From positions 1 to 9,050 of the forward strand of contig WRFT01000063.1 in assembly GCA_009776385.1 (NCBI GenBank): a stretch of DNA of 9,050 nucleotides. The letters are read 5' to 3'. Under the pieces are notes generated by a model. That model was not told the origin of the DNA. It worked only from the letters and a program-made list of their open reading frames with translations, and made no database searches. Origin of the DNA: Clostridia bacterium. Its GTDB lineage: Bacteria > Bacillota > Clostridia > Christensenellales > Aristaeellaceae. Below are positions 1-6,791 of this stretch, in pieces; the stretch's first letter is position 1, and every line of letters begins with the position of its first letter. The position numbers and the translations under genes are program-made.

Positions 1-426
1 GAAATGGAAGTGTGGGCGCTGGAAGCTTACGGCGCGGCAAACACCCTGCAAGAAATTCTTACCGTCAAGTCCGACGATGTGGTGGGCCGTGTTAAAACAT
101 ACGAATCCATCGTCAAGGGCAATAACATCCCGGCGCCCGGCGTTCCGGAGTCTTTTAAGGTGCTCATCAAAGAGCTGCAGTCGCTCGCGCTGGATATTCG
201 CGTTCTCAGCGGGGATAACAACGAAATTGTCATCAGAGAGCTGGAAGAAGAAGATATCGAGCCCATCGAAATTCCCGCCCCGCGTCCCAGCGAATACGAA
301 GAGGAACCGGAAGAGCTGCCGGAGGGCGAGGAAGAGGAAGAAGATGCCGTAGAGGACGAACTGGACGATTTCGACGTGGAAGACGCGCTCATGGACATGG
401 ATATCGATATAGACGACGATCTGTAA
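1..426 (+). CDS. rpoB: RNA polymerase beta subunit, C-terminal end (5' partial)
   Basis: This is the last 141 codons of the beta subunit of RNA polymerase; the start lies outside the window and the frame is open from base 1. The first residues (EMEVWALEAYGAA, then LQEILTVKSDDV) are the highly conserved end of beta, which packs against beta' in the core enzyme. The segment ending LDIRVLSGD is also typical of Firmicutes. After it comes a tail of roughly 65 residues, very rich in Glu and Asp, ending in an alternating hydrophobic/Asp pattern (MDMDIDIDDDL). Acidic C-terminal extensions of beta are known in Firmicutes and are absent from E. coli; their exact role is not something the sequence shows. 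The stop is TAA. rpoC follows after 48 bases with no terminator-like structure, so the two are almost certainly cotranscribed. Identification is secure. Confidence 0.97.
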   Translation, partial: EMEVWALEAYGAANTLQEILTVKSDDVVGRVKTYESIVKGNNIPAPGVPESFKVLIKELQSLALDIRVLSGDNNEIVIRELEEEDIEPIEIPAPRPSEYEEEPEELPEGEEEEEDAVEDELDDFDVEDALMDMDIDIDDDL

Positions 427-455
427 CGGGTCTGTCCGGGCGATTCATAGTATGT

Positions 456-463
456 GGAGGGAG
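456..463 (+). promoter_or_regulatory. Ribosome binding site deciding the rpoC TTG start
   Basis: GGAGGGAG sits 11 bases before the TTG at 475. It decides in favour of this non-ATG start over the in-frame ATG at codon 14, which has no Shine-Dalgarno sequence at a usable distance and would remove conserved residues. Confidence 0.8.
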
Positions 464-474
464 AGTGACCCCTT

Positions 475-3400
475 TTGCTTGAACTGAGCAACTTGGATTC
501 GATTCAAATCAGCATGGCGTCGCCTGAGCAAATAGCCAAATGGTCGTACGGCGAGGTATCCAAGCCGGAAACCATCAATTACCGCACACTCAAGCCGGAG
601 CGGGACGGGCTGTTCTGCGAACGCATTTTTGGGCCGACCAAGGATTGGGAATGCAACTGCGGTAAGTACAAACGCATCAAGTTTAAAGATAAAGATAAAA
701 TATGCGATAAATGCGGCGTGCAGGTCACCAAGGCAAAGGTGCGCCGCGAACGCATGGGCCATATTCAACTGGCGGCCCCCGTCAGCCATATCTGGTTTTT
801 CAAGGGCATCCCTTCCCGCATGGGCATGATTTTAGACATTTCACCCAGAACGCTGGAAAAGGTGCTTTATTTTGCCAGCTTCATCGTCTTGGATCCCGGT
901 GATACCGAACAGACGGGCCTTAAAAAGCACGATCTCATCACCGATCAGCGTTACCGCGATGTGGAAGCCAAGTGCGGCAAGGGCTCGTTCCATGCCGCCA
1001 TGGGCGCGGAAGCCGTCAAAGAAATGCTGCGCGAGCTGGATTTAGAAACAATCTCCGCGCAGTTGAAGGCCGAAATATCCGAATTGGTCGAAAAAGAACG
1101 CGATAGGGAAAACGAGGGGCAAAAGCGTGCCCGCGCCGTCAAGCGTTTAGAAGTGGTCGAGGCGTTCCGTGTCAGCGGTAACAGGCCGGAGTGGATGATT
1201 TTAGACGTCGTGCCCGTCATCCCGCCGGACTTGCGCCCCATGGTTCAGTTGGACGGCGGCAGGTTTGCCACCAGCGACTTGAACGATTTGTACCGCCGCG
1301 TCATTAACCGCAACAACCGCCTAAAGCGCCTGCTGGAGCTGGGCGCACCGGATATCATCGTCCGTAACGAAAAACGTATGCTGCAAGAAGCGGTGGACGC
1401 GCTTATCGATAACGGCCGCCGCGGCCGTTCGGTTACCGGCCCCGGCAACCGCCCGCTCAAGTCCTTATCCGACCTGCTGCGCGGCAAGCAAGGCCGTTTC
1501 CGCCAAAACCTGCTCGGCAAACGCGTGGACTATTCCGGCCGTTCGGTCATCGTCGTGGGCCCTGAACTCAAGCTGTACCAATGCGGCCTGCCTAAAGAAA
1601 TGGCGCTGGAACTGTTCAAGCCCTTCGTCATGGAGCGGTTGGTCAACCTAAAAAGCGCGCATAATGTCAAGGCCGCCAAACGCAAGGTAGAAAAAGTCAA
1701 CACAGAAGTATGGGATATTTTAGAAGGCATCATCAAGGAACATCCCGTGCTGCTTAACCGCGCGCCCACCCTGCACCGCTTAGGCATTCAAGCCTTTGAA
1801 CCTGTCTTGGTAGAAGGCAAGGCGCTGCGCCTGCACCCGCTGGTATGTACCGCGTATAACGCGGACTTCGACGGCGATCAAATGGCCGTGCATGTACCCT
1901 TGTCCATGGAGGCGCAGGCGGAGGCGCGTTTCCTCATGCTGGCGCATAACAATATCTTAAAGCCGCAGGACGGCAAGCCCGTCGTGTCGCCCACCAACGA
2001 TATGGTCATCGGCTGTTATTACCTCACCTTCGTCAAGGACGAGCAGCCGGAGTACTTGCATGCGTACGCCTCGCAAAACGAGGCCATGATAGCCTATCAA
2101 ACGGGCAATCTGTCCCTGCAAGCCCCCATCAGGGTGCGTGTGGAGCGCACATTCAAGGGCAAAACGGAACGCCGCGCCATTCCCACCACGCTGGGCAGGC
2201 TGTTGTTTAACGAAGCCATCCCGCAGGATATGGGCATTAAAAAGCGCGAAACCATGGACGACATGTTCGTGCTGGAAATCGACACCCTGGTGGATAAAAA
2301 AGAGCTGGGCGCCATCGTGGACCAATGCTACCGCACGCATGGCGTGCATCGCACGGCTCAAATGCTGGACGCCGTCAAAACGCTGGGCTTTAAGTATGCC
2401 ACGCGCGGCGCGGTCACCATTTCCGTGTCGGATATTAAAATCCCTCAAGAAAAGCCGGAGATGCTCAGCATAGCCGACGAAAAGGTAGGCAAAATTAACG
2501 GCATGTACCGTCAGGGTCTGCTCTCCGAGGATGAACGCTACGAGATGGTCGTGGATATTTGGAACAAAACCACCACCGAACTGCGTGAAAACATACTGGA
2601 GTCTATGGAGAAAACCAACCCCATCCGCATGATGACCGATTCGGGCGCCCGCGGTTCCAAGGCGCAGGTCAGCCAGCTGGCGGGCATGCGCGGCCTCATG
2701 GCGTCGCCCTCCGGTAAAACCATCGAGCTGCCCATACGCGCCAACTTCCGCGAGGGTTTAACGGTGCTGGAGTTCTTCCTGTCTTCTCACGGAAGCCGCA
2801 AATCGCTGGCGGATACCGCCATTCGTACCGCGGACTCCGGGTACTTAACGCGCCGTCTGGTCGATGTCAGCCAGGAGGTCATCGTCCGCGAGCAGGATTG
2901 CTTTGAGTCACGCGGCGAGAAGGTGCGCGGCATCCTCGTGCAGGATATCATGTCCGGCCGCCAGTCCATCGAAACCATCGAGGACCGCCTTCGCGGGCGT
3001 GTCGCGGCCGAGGACATCTGCGATCCCGAAACCGGCGCCGTGCTGGTGCGTCTAAACGAAATGATCGATCACGAAAAGGCCGTCATGCTGGTCAGGCGCG
3101 GCGTCACCAAGGCGCAGGTGCGCTCCGTACTTACCTGCCGCAACGAAACGGGTGTCTGCGCGCGCTGCTACGGCATGAATTTGGCGACCGGCGGAAACGT
3201 GGATGTGGGCGAGGCGGTCGGCATCATCGCGGCACAGGCCATCGGCGAGCCGGGCACGCAGCTAACCATGCGTACATTCCATACCGGCGGCATCGCCACC
3301 GGCACCGACATCACGCAGGGCTTACCGCGTGTCGAGGAGCTGTTCGAGGCGCGCAAGCCCAAGCGTAACGCCACTTTGGCCGAAATATCCGGTGTTGTTT

Positions 3401-4038
3401 CCATTCAAGAATCTAAGAAAAAGCGGGAGTTGGTCGTCACGTCAACAGATGACGCGCACGATCAAAAAGCCTATCAAATCACGTACGGCAGCCGTTTAAA
3501 GGTTCAAATAGGCCAGCATGTGGAGGCGGGCGAAGAGCTGATCGAAGGTTCCATCAACCCGCATGACCTGCTGCGTATTCTGGGCGTCAAGGCGGTTCAG
3601 GAATACATGCTCAAAGAAGTCCTGTCCGTTTACAGAATGCATGGTGTGGCGGTGTCGGATAAGCATATAGAAATCATCATCAGGCAAATGCTTCGCAAAG
3701 TCAGGGTGGAGGACGCGGGCGATACGCATCTTCTGCCGGGCGCGTTGGTGGATATCTTCCGCTTCGAAAACGCCAACAGCGAAACCGTCCTGCAAGATAA
3801 AAAACCCGCCATCGCCAAGCGTATTTTGCTGGGCATCACCAAGGCGTCGCTGGCAACCGAAAGCTTCCTGTCCGCGGCCTCCTTCCAGGAAACCACGCGT
3901 GTCTTAACGGACGCCGCCATCAAGGGCAAGGTCGATCCGCTGGTTGGCTTAAAAGAAAACGTCATCATCGGCAAACTGATCCCCGCCGGAACGGGTATGC
4001 GAAGGTATAGGGATATCGAAATACGGGAAGCCTACTAA
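475..4038 (+). CDS. rpoC: RNA polymerase beta' subunit
   Basis: Complete 1187-residue beta' subunit, the catalytic core of RNA polymerase with beta, alpha and omega. The TTG start is supported by the ribosome site and by the N-terminus MLELSNLDSIQISMASPE, which matches the family start. Visible in order are the N-terminal zinc finger (C60, C62, C77, C80), the conserved IPPDLRP stretch (P250-P251), and the catalytic NADFDGD loop (N462-D468, with Mg-binding D464, D466 and D468). Further on are DSGARGS (from residue 722), the bridge helix (about 763-795), the second zinc site (C809, C888, C895, C898) and the trigger loop around MRTFHTGG (932-939). The length fits Firmicutes, without the big insertions of proteobacteria. 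Oddities are a two-residue insertion in the first zinc finger and Ser replacing Ala and Gly in the bridge helix (SHGSRKS). The next gene is an aminopeptidase rather than the str operon. Confidence 0.99.
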   Translation: MLELSNLDSIQISMASPEQIAKWSYGEVSKPETINYRTLKPERDGLFCERIFGPTKDWECNCGKYKRIKFKDKDKICDKCGVQVTKAKVRRERMGHIQLAAPVSHIWFFKGIPSRMGMILDISPRTLEKVLYFASFIVLDPGDTEQTGLKKHDLITDQRYRDVEAKCGKGSFHAAMGAEAVKEMLRELDLETISAQLKAEISELVEKERDRENEGQKRARAVKRLEVVEAFRVSGNRPEWMILDVVPVIPPDLRPMVQLDGGRFATSDLNDLYRRVINRNNRLKRLLELGAPDIIVRNEKRMLQEAVDALIDNGRRGRSVTGPGNRPLKSLSDLLRGKQGRFRQNLLGKRVDYSGRSVIVVGPELKLYQCGLPKEMALELFKPFVMERLVNLKSAHNVKAAKRKVEKVNTEVWDILEGIIKEHPVLLNRAPTLHRLGIQAFEPVLVEGKALRLHPLVCTAYNADFDGDQMAVHVPLSMEAQAEARFLMLAHNNILKPQDGKPVVSPTNDMVIGCYYLTFVKDEQPEYLHAYASQNEAMIAYQTGNLSLQAPIRVRVERTFKGKTERRAIPTTLGRLLFNEAIPQDMGIKKRETMDDMFVLEIDTLVDKKELGAIVDQCYRTHGVHRTAQMLDAVKTLGFKYATRGAVTISVSDIKIPQEKPEMLSIADEKVGKINGMYRQGLLSEDERYEMVVDIWNKTTTELRENILESMEKTNPIRMMTDSGARGSKAQVSQLAGMRGLMASPSGKTIELPIRANFREGLTVLEFFLSSHGSRKSLADTAIRTADSGYLTRRLVDVSQEVIVREQDCFESRGEKVRGILVQDIMSGRQSIETIEDRLRGRVAAEDICDPETGAVLVRLNEMIDHEKAVMLVRRGVTKAQVRSVLTCRNETGVCARCYGMNLATGGNVDVGEAVGIIAAQAIGEPGTQLTMRTFHTGGIATGTDITQGLPRVEELFEARKPKRNATLAEISGVVSIQESKKKRELVVTSTDDAHDQKAYQITYGSRLKVQIGQHVEAGEELIEGSINPHDLLRILGVKAVQEYMLKEVLSVYRMHGVAVSDKHIEIIIRQMLRKVRVEDAGDTHLLPGALVDIFRFENANSETVLQDKKPAIAKRILLGITKASLATESFLSAASFQETTRVLTDAAIKGKVDPLVGLKENVIIGKLIPAGTGMRRYRDIEIREAY
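685..699 (+). repeat. 6-base tandem duplication inside rpoC zinc finger
   Basis: AAAGAT occurs twice in tandem, followed by AAA, and encodes KDKDK between the two cysteine pairs of the beta' N-terminal zinc finger. The spacing C62 to C77 has 14 intervening residues, against 12 in E. coli beta' (C72 to C85). Confidence 0.6.
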
Positions 4039-4048
4039 AAACAAAACG

Positions 4049-4063
4049 GCCCGCGCGGCGGGC
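4049..4063 (+). other. GC-only hairpin between rpoC and pepP
   Basis: GCCCGC-GCG-GCGGGC is a perfect 6-base-pair inverted repeat with a 3-base loop, 10 bases after the rpoC stop and 2 bases before the AGGAGG ribosome site (4066-4071) of the next gene. No T-run follows directly, only TTTT at 4076-4079, so it is not a standard intrinsic terminator. In RNA it could protect the rpoBC 3' end, cause a pause, or limit access to the downstream ribosome site. This function is inference. Confidence 0.5.
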
Positions 4064-4080
4064 GCAGGAGGCGGCTTTTC

Positions 4081-5148
4081 ATGGGCAGGCAGTCAGAACT
4101 CATTAACAGGGCGAGCCTCACGGCCGATGAGGCCATTCTGGTGCACGACAGAAGTGATATCTTCTACCTAAGCGGCTACACGGGCGAAGGCGTGCTGTTG
4201 GTATCCGAGGGCGTTTGCGCCGTCGTCACCGATTTTCGTTACGCCGAGCAGGCGGAACGTGAGTCCCCGGACTATGTTTTAAGCCTTACCGACAGCGTTA
4301 ACACGCGGTACAAGCGGGTGTCGGCGCTGCTGCAAGCGGCGGGCGCCGCCAAGCTGCGCTACCAGGAGGATACCGTCACCGTCAAAGAACTGGAGCGTAT
4401 GCGGGAGGGGCTGCCCCTTACGCAGCTTCATCATGTTGGCAATGTTATAGAAAAAATGCGGGAAATTAAAGACCCGGGCGAGCTGTCGGCGCTGCGAAAG
4501 GCGGCGGATATCACTTCCAAGGCGTTCGCCTATATGCTAACGTTTATACGCGAGGGGCTTGCCGAAAAAGAAATCGCCCTCGAATTACAGCACCATATCT
4601 TGTTGTTGGGCGCGGATAGTTTGGCCTTTCCCTCCATTGTGGCGGCGGGCGCCAACGGGTCGCTGCCCCATGCCACGCCAAGCGCGTACCGCGTCCGCAA
4701 GGGCGACATGGTCACGCTGGATTTCGGCGCCAAGGTGGAGGGCTACTGCTCGGACATGACGCGCACCGTCGCCGTAGGCAGCCCCGGAGAGGAAATGCGC
4801 AGGGTGTATCAAACCGTGTTTGAAGCCCAGCAAATGGCGGAAAAAGCGTTGCAAGCGGGCAAAATTGCCCGCGATGTGGATGCCGTGGCGCGTGCGTTCA
4901 TCGAAGGCATGGGCTATGTCGGGCGTTTCGGCCACGGATTGGGCCACTCGCTGGGCATCGACATACACGAAAACCCGCGTCTGTCTGTTTCCTGTGAAGA
5001 TCAGGTGCGGGAAGGCCATCTGTTTACCGTGGAGCCGGGCGTCTACCTGCCGGGTCTGGGCGGCGTCCGCATAGAAAATACCTGTATTGTGGGCGGCGCG
5101 GGCGCCGAGCCCATCACCTGCGGAGAAAAGGAACTCATTATATTATAG
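4081..5148 (+). CDS. pepP: Xaa-Pro aminopeptidase (M24B family)
   Basis: This is a 355-residue cytoplasmic metallopeptidase predicted to release the N-terminal residue from peptides whose second residue is proline. Residues 1 to about 125 form a creatinase-like N-terminal domain (SDIFYLSGYTGEGVLLV, TDFRYAEQA). The rest is the pita-bread catalytic domain. All five metal ligands expected from E. coli PepP are present: D214 (LDFGA), D225 (SDMTRT), H289 (HGLGHSLG), E318 (VEPGVY) and E332 (RIENT). The assisting histidines H285 and H296 are also present. The length matches the short Firmicutes form (YqhT type) rather than the longer E. coli PepP. The ATG lies 9 bases after AGGAGG. The stop is 15 bases before efp, a pairing I recall as common in Firmicutes. 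A prolidase acting on dipeptides is the main alternative, since the fold and ligands are shared. Confidence 0.93.
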   Translation: MGRQSELINRASLTADEAILVHDRSDIFYLSGYTGEGVLLVSEGVCAVVTDFRYAEQAERESPDYVLSLTDSVNTRYKRVSALLQAAGAAKLRYQEDTVTVKELERMREGLPLTQLHHVGNVIEKMREIKDPGELSALRKAADITSKAFAYMLTFIREGLAEKEIALELQHHILLLGADSLAFPSIVAAGANGSLPHATPSAYRVRKGDMVTLDFGAKVEGYCSDMTRTVAVGSPGEEMRRVYQTVFEAQQMAEKALQAGKIARDVDAVARAFIEGMGYVGRFGHGLGHSLGIDIHENPRLSVSCEDQVREGHLFTVEPGVYLPGLGGVRIENTCIVGGAGAEPITCGEKELIIL

Positions 5149-5163
5149 CCTGGAGGGGTACGC

Positions 5164-5721
5164 GTGATTACAGCGGGCGATTTTAAAAAAGGCATTACCA
5201 TCGAATGGGACAACGGCGTGTGGAACATCGTGGATTTCCAGCACGTCAAGCCCGGTAAGGGCGCGGCCTTTGTCAGGACAAAGATTAAAAACATCATGAC
5301 CGGCGCGGTGGTCGAACGCACGTTCAACCCGTCCGACAAAATGCCAAGGGCCATCATCGAAACCAAGGAAATGGAGTATCTTTACACAGATGGCGATCTG
5401 TATTACTTCATGGATTCAGAAACCTATGAACAGCTTCTGCTCAACTGCGATCAGGTGGAAAACGCCATTCCCTTCGTTAAAGAAAACATGCAGGTCACCG
5501 TCCGTTTCTTCAAAGAAAACGCGTTCTCCGTGGAACCTCCGAACTTCGTCACACTGGAAGTCACGGATACCGAGCCGGGTTTCAAGGGCGATACGGCGTC
5601 CAATACCTATAAACCGGCGACGCTGGAAACAGGGTTTACCCTCCAAGTGCCTTTGTTTATCGGCATCGGCGAAAAAATCCGTGTGGACACGCGTTCGGGC
5701 GAGTACATGGAGCGGGCATAG
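5164..5721 (+). CDS. efp: Elongation factor P
   Basis: This 185-residue translation factor binds between the P and E sites of the ribosome and promotes peptide-bond formation on runs of proline. The length and sequence match B. subtilis EF-P closely, including DFQHVKPGKGAAFVR near the N-terminus and the C-terminal GDTASNTYKPATLETG and QVPLFI stretches. Three beta-barrel domains are expected: KOW-like (about 1-62), central OB (about 65-125) and C-terminal OB (about 128-185). The loop tip is PGKG with K32, the position modified with 5-aminopentanol in B. subtilis. No epmA/epmB/epmC or deoxyhypusine gene is in the window, so the modification, if any, cannot be read here. The GTG start has GGAGGGG 5 bases upstream (5152-5158). 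The protein contains one di-proline itself (P125-P126). Confidence 0.98.
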   Translation: MITAGDFKKGITIEWDNGVWNIVDFQHVKPGKGAAFVRTKIKNIMTGAVVERTFNPSDKMPRAIIETKEMEYLYTDGDLYYFMDSETYEQLLLNCDQVENAIPFVKENMQVTVRFFKENAFSVEPPNFVTLEVTDTEPGFKGDTASNTYKPATLETGFTLQVPLFIGIGEKIRVDTRSGEYMERA

Positions 5722-5746
5722 TACAGCAAGTGAGGGGGGAGCAGTC

Positions 5747-6094
5747 ATGCCGGACAAACCCACAGCCGATTGGGAACAGCAGCTTAAAAACCTAACCAAA
5801 AGGGTCAAAAGTCTGGAAACGGAAGTAGAAACGCTTAAGGAAAACTTCGAGGAGCTCAACGACTACGTCGAGTCCATCGACGAAGACTTTCAGGAACTGG
5901 AAGACACCTTGTTTCACGATGACGACTCCGACGGCATGGAAGGCGCCGAAGACGGCGACGCGGAGGACGGGGAACCGGCGCATATCATTTACCAATGCCC
6001 CCACTGTGAGCGGGATATTATCGTTAAAGCGGAAGACGAGGATTTCGATGAGGACATGACATGCCCCCACTGCGGGAAGCCGGCGTTTCCGTAA
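5747..6094 (+). CDS. CD1247-like coiled-coil/zinc-ribbon protein
   Basis: A small, very acidic protein of 115 residues. Residues about 8-58 look like a coiled coil (LKNLTKRVKSLETEVETLKENFEELNDYVESIDEDF in heptad-like spacing). Residues about 59-82 are a low-complexity acidic linker. The C-terminal part is a zinc ribbon with C84-P-H-C87 and C106-P-H-C109, 18 residues apart. The coiled coil running into LNDYVESIDED and the Cys4 ribbon recall the clostridial proteins named after C. difficile CD1247, whose function I do not know. Those usually begin with a further N-terminal domain of about 40 residues, which seems missing here. The ATG has a GAGGGGGGA ribosome site 6 bases upstream and sits 25 bases after efp. 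A role alongside translation or transcription is only suggested by position. Confidence 0.8.
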   Translation: MPDKPTADWEQQLKNLTKRVKSLETEVETLKENFEELNDYVESIDEDFQELEDTLFHDDDSDGMEGAEDGDAEDGEPAHIIYQCPHCERDIIVKAEDEDFDEDMTCPHCGKPAFP

Positions 6095-6173
6095 CATAAC
6101 GGCGGCACGGCGTCCCCGGCGTAATAGAGGGATACGGTTCTGTATACGTCAGGTATCTTAAACGAACTTGAAC

Positions 6174-6178
6174 GGAGG
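6174..6178 (+). promoter_or_regulatory. Ribosome binding site fixing the S-component start at 6186
   Basis: GGAGG lies 7 bases before ATG 6186. The longer in-frame TTG at 6168 would place this ribosome site inside the coding region as Gly-Gly, so ATG 6186 is preferred. Confidence 0.75.
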
Positions 6179-6185
6179 ACTCAGT

Positions 6186-6791
6186 ATGCGAGACGTGCGT
6201 GTGCGTTCCATGGTCACTACAGCGCTTCTGATGGCGCTCGTTGTTTTGTTGGGCTTAACGCCCGTCGGGCTCATCCCGTTGGGCTTTGTCTATGTTACCG
6301 TCCTGTGCGTTCCGGTCATTATCGGCACGCTGGTCAATGGGTTGCTCTCCGGCGTCATCTTAGGGGCGGGGTTCGGTTTGGTCAGCCTCTATACGGCCAT
6401 TACCAAACCCTCCGCGCTGGTCGCGCCCATTTTGTCAGCCTCACTGCCGGCGGCGATGGCTATGTGCCTGCTGCCGCGCCTTTTAATACCGCTTGTGGTT
6501 TATGGCATCAATCGCCTGCTAAACCGTACGCGCTGCGCGCCGGCGCTGGTATCGGGCGTGGCGGCCGTCGCGGGCAGCCTCACCAATACGGTGTTTTTTC
6601 TAGGCTTCATGCTCCTGTTTTATCAGTTACTATGGCTGCCCTCCGAGGGCGTGCTCACCATGATTACCGGCATCGGCGTCATAGCGGGCGGTTCGGAAGC
6701 GGCGGTGGCGGCTATTTTGGCCATTCCCATCGTCGCGGCGGTACGCAGGGCATTTGGGGAACCCGCGCGCGGAAGGAAAAGCATTTCATGA
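6186..6791 (+). CDS. ECF transporter S component, probably for pantothenate
   Basis: A 201-residue integral membrane protein with about six hydrophobic segments (roughly residues 10-25, 29-46, 48-64, 72-100, 116-145 and 155-183) and short loops. Segment 1 carries ALLMA (A13, A17), the AxxxA motif by which S components of energy-coupling-factor vitamin transporters contact the shared T subunit. The final residues are basic (RGRKS). The last four bases (ATGA) overlap the start of coaX, so the two genes are translationally linked. Uptake of pantothenate, the substrate of CoaX, is therefore the best guess and resembles the PanT type. The substrate is inferred from context and not from residues. 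The energising EcfA, EcfA' and EcfT proteins are not in the window and would be encoded elsewhere. A different vitamin or precursor remains possible. Confidence 0.82.
   Translation: MRDVRVRSMVTTALLMALVVLLGLTPVGLIPLGFVYVTVLCVPVIIGTLVNGLLSGVILGAGFGLVSLYTAITKPSALVAPILSASLPAAMAMCLLPRLLIPLVVYGINRLLNRTRCAPALVSGVAAVAGSLTNTVFFLGFMLLFYQLLWLPSEGVLTMITGIGVIAGGSEAAVAAILAIPIVAAVRRAFGEPARGRKSIS

Noticed and set aside
27..491. Minus-strand open frame of 154 codons encoding a Ser-rich protein
   Set aside because: It is the antisense of the Glu/Asp-rich rpoB tail; GAA/GAG/GAC codons read as Ser-rich sequence in reverse. It has no recognisable domain and lies over a conserved gene.
5137..5146. AT-rich TATATTATAG ahead of efp as a -10 promoter element
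   Set aside because: It encodes the last codons of pepP, and nothing resembling a -35 element lies about 17 bases upstream.
5390..5746. In-frame upstream extension of the zinc-ribbon protein into efp
   Set aside because: The extension overlaps conserved efp in another frame and has unnatural composition. ATG 5747 has its own strong ribosome site.
6305..6787. In-frame upstream extension of coaX through the transporter gene
   Set aside because: The DIGNT motif belongs near the N-terminus in this family, and ATG 6788 has a good ribosome site. The upstream frame is a shadow of the membrane protein.
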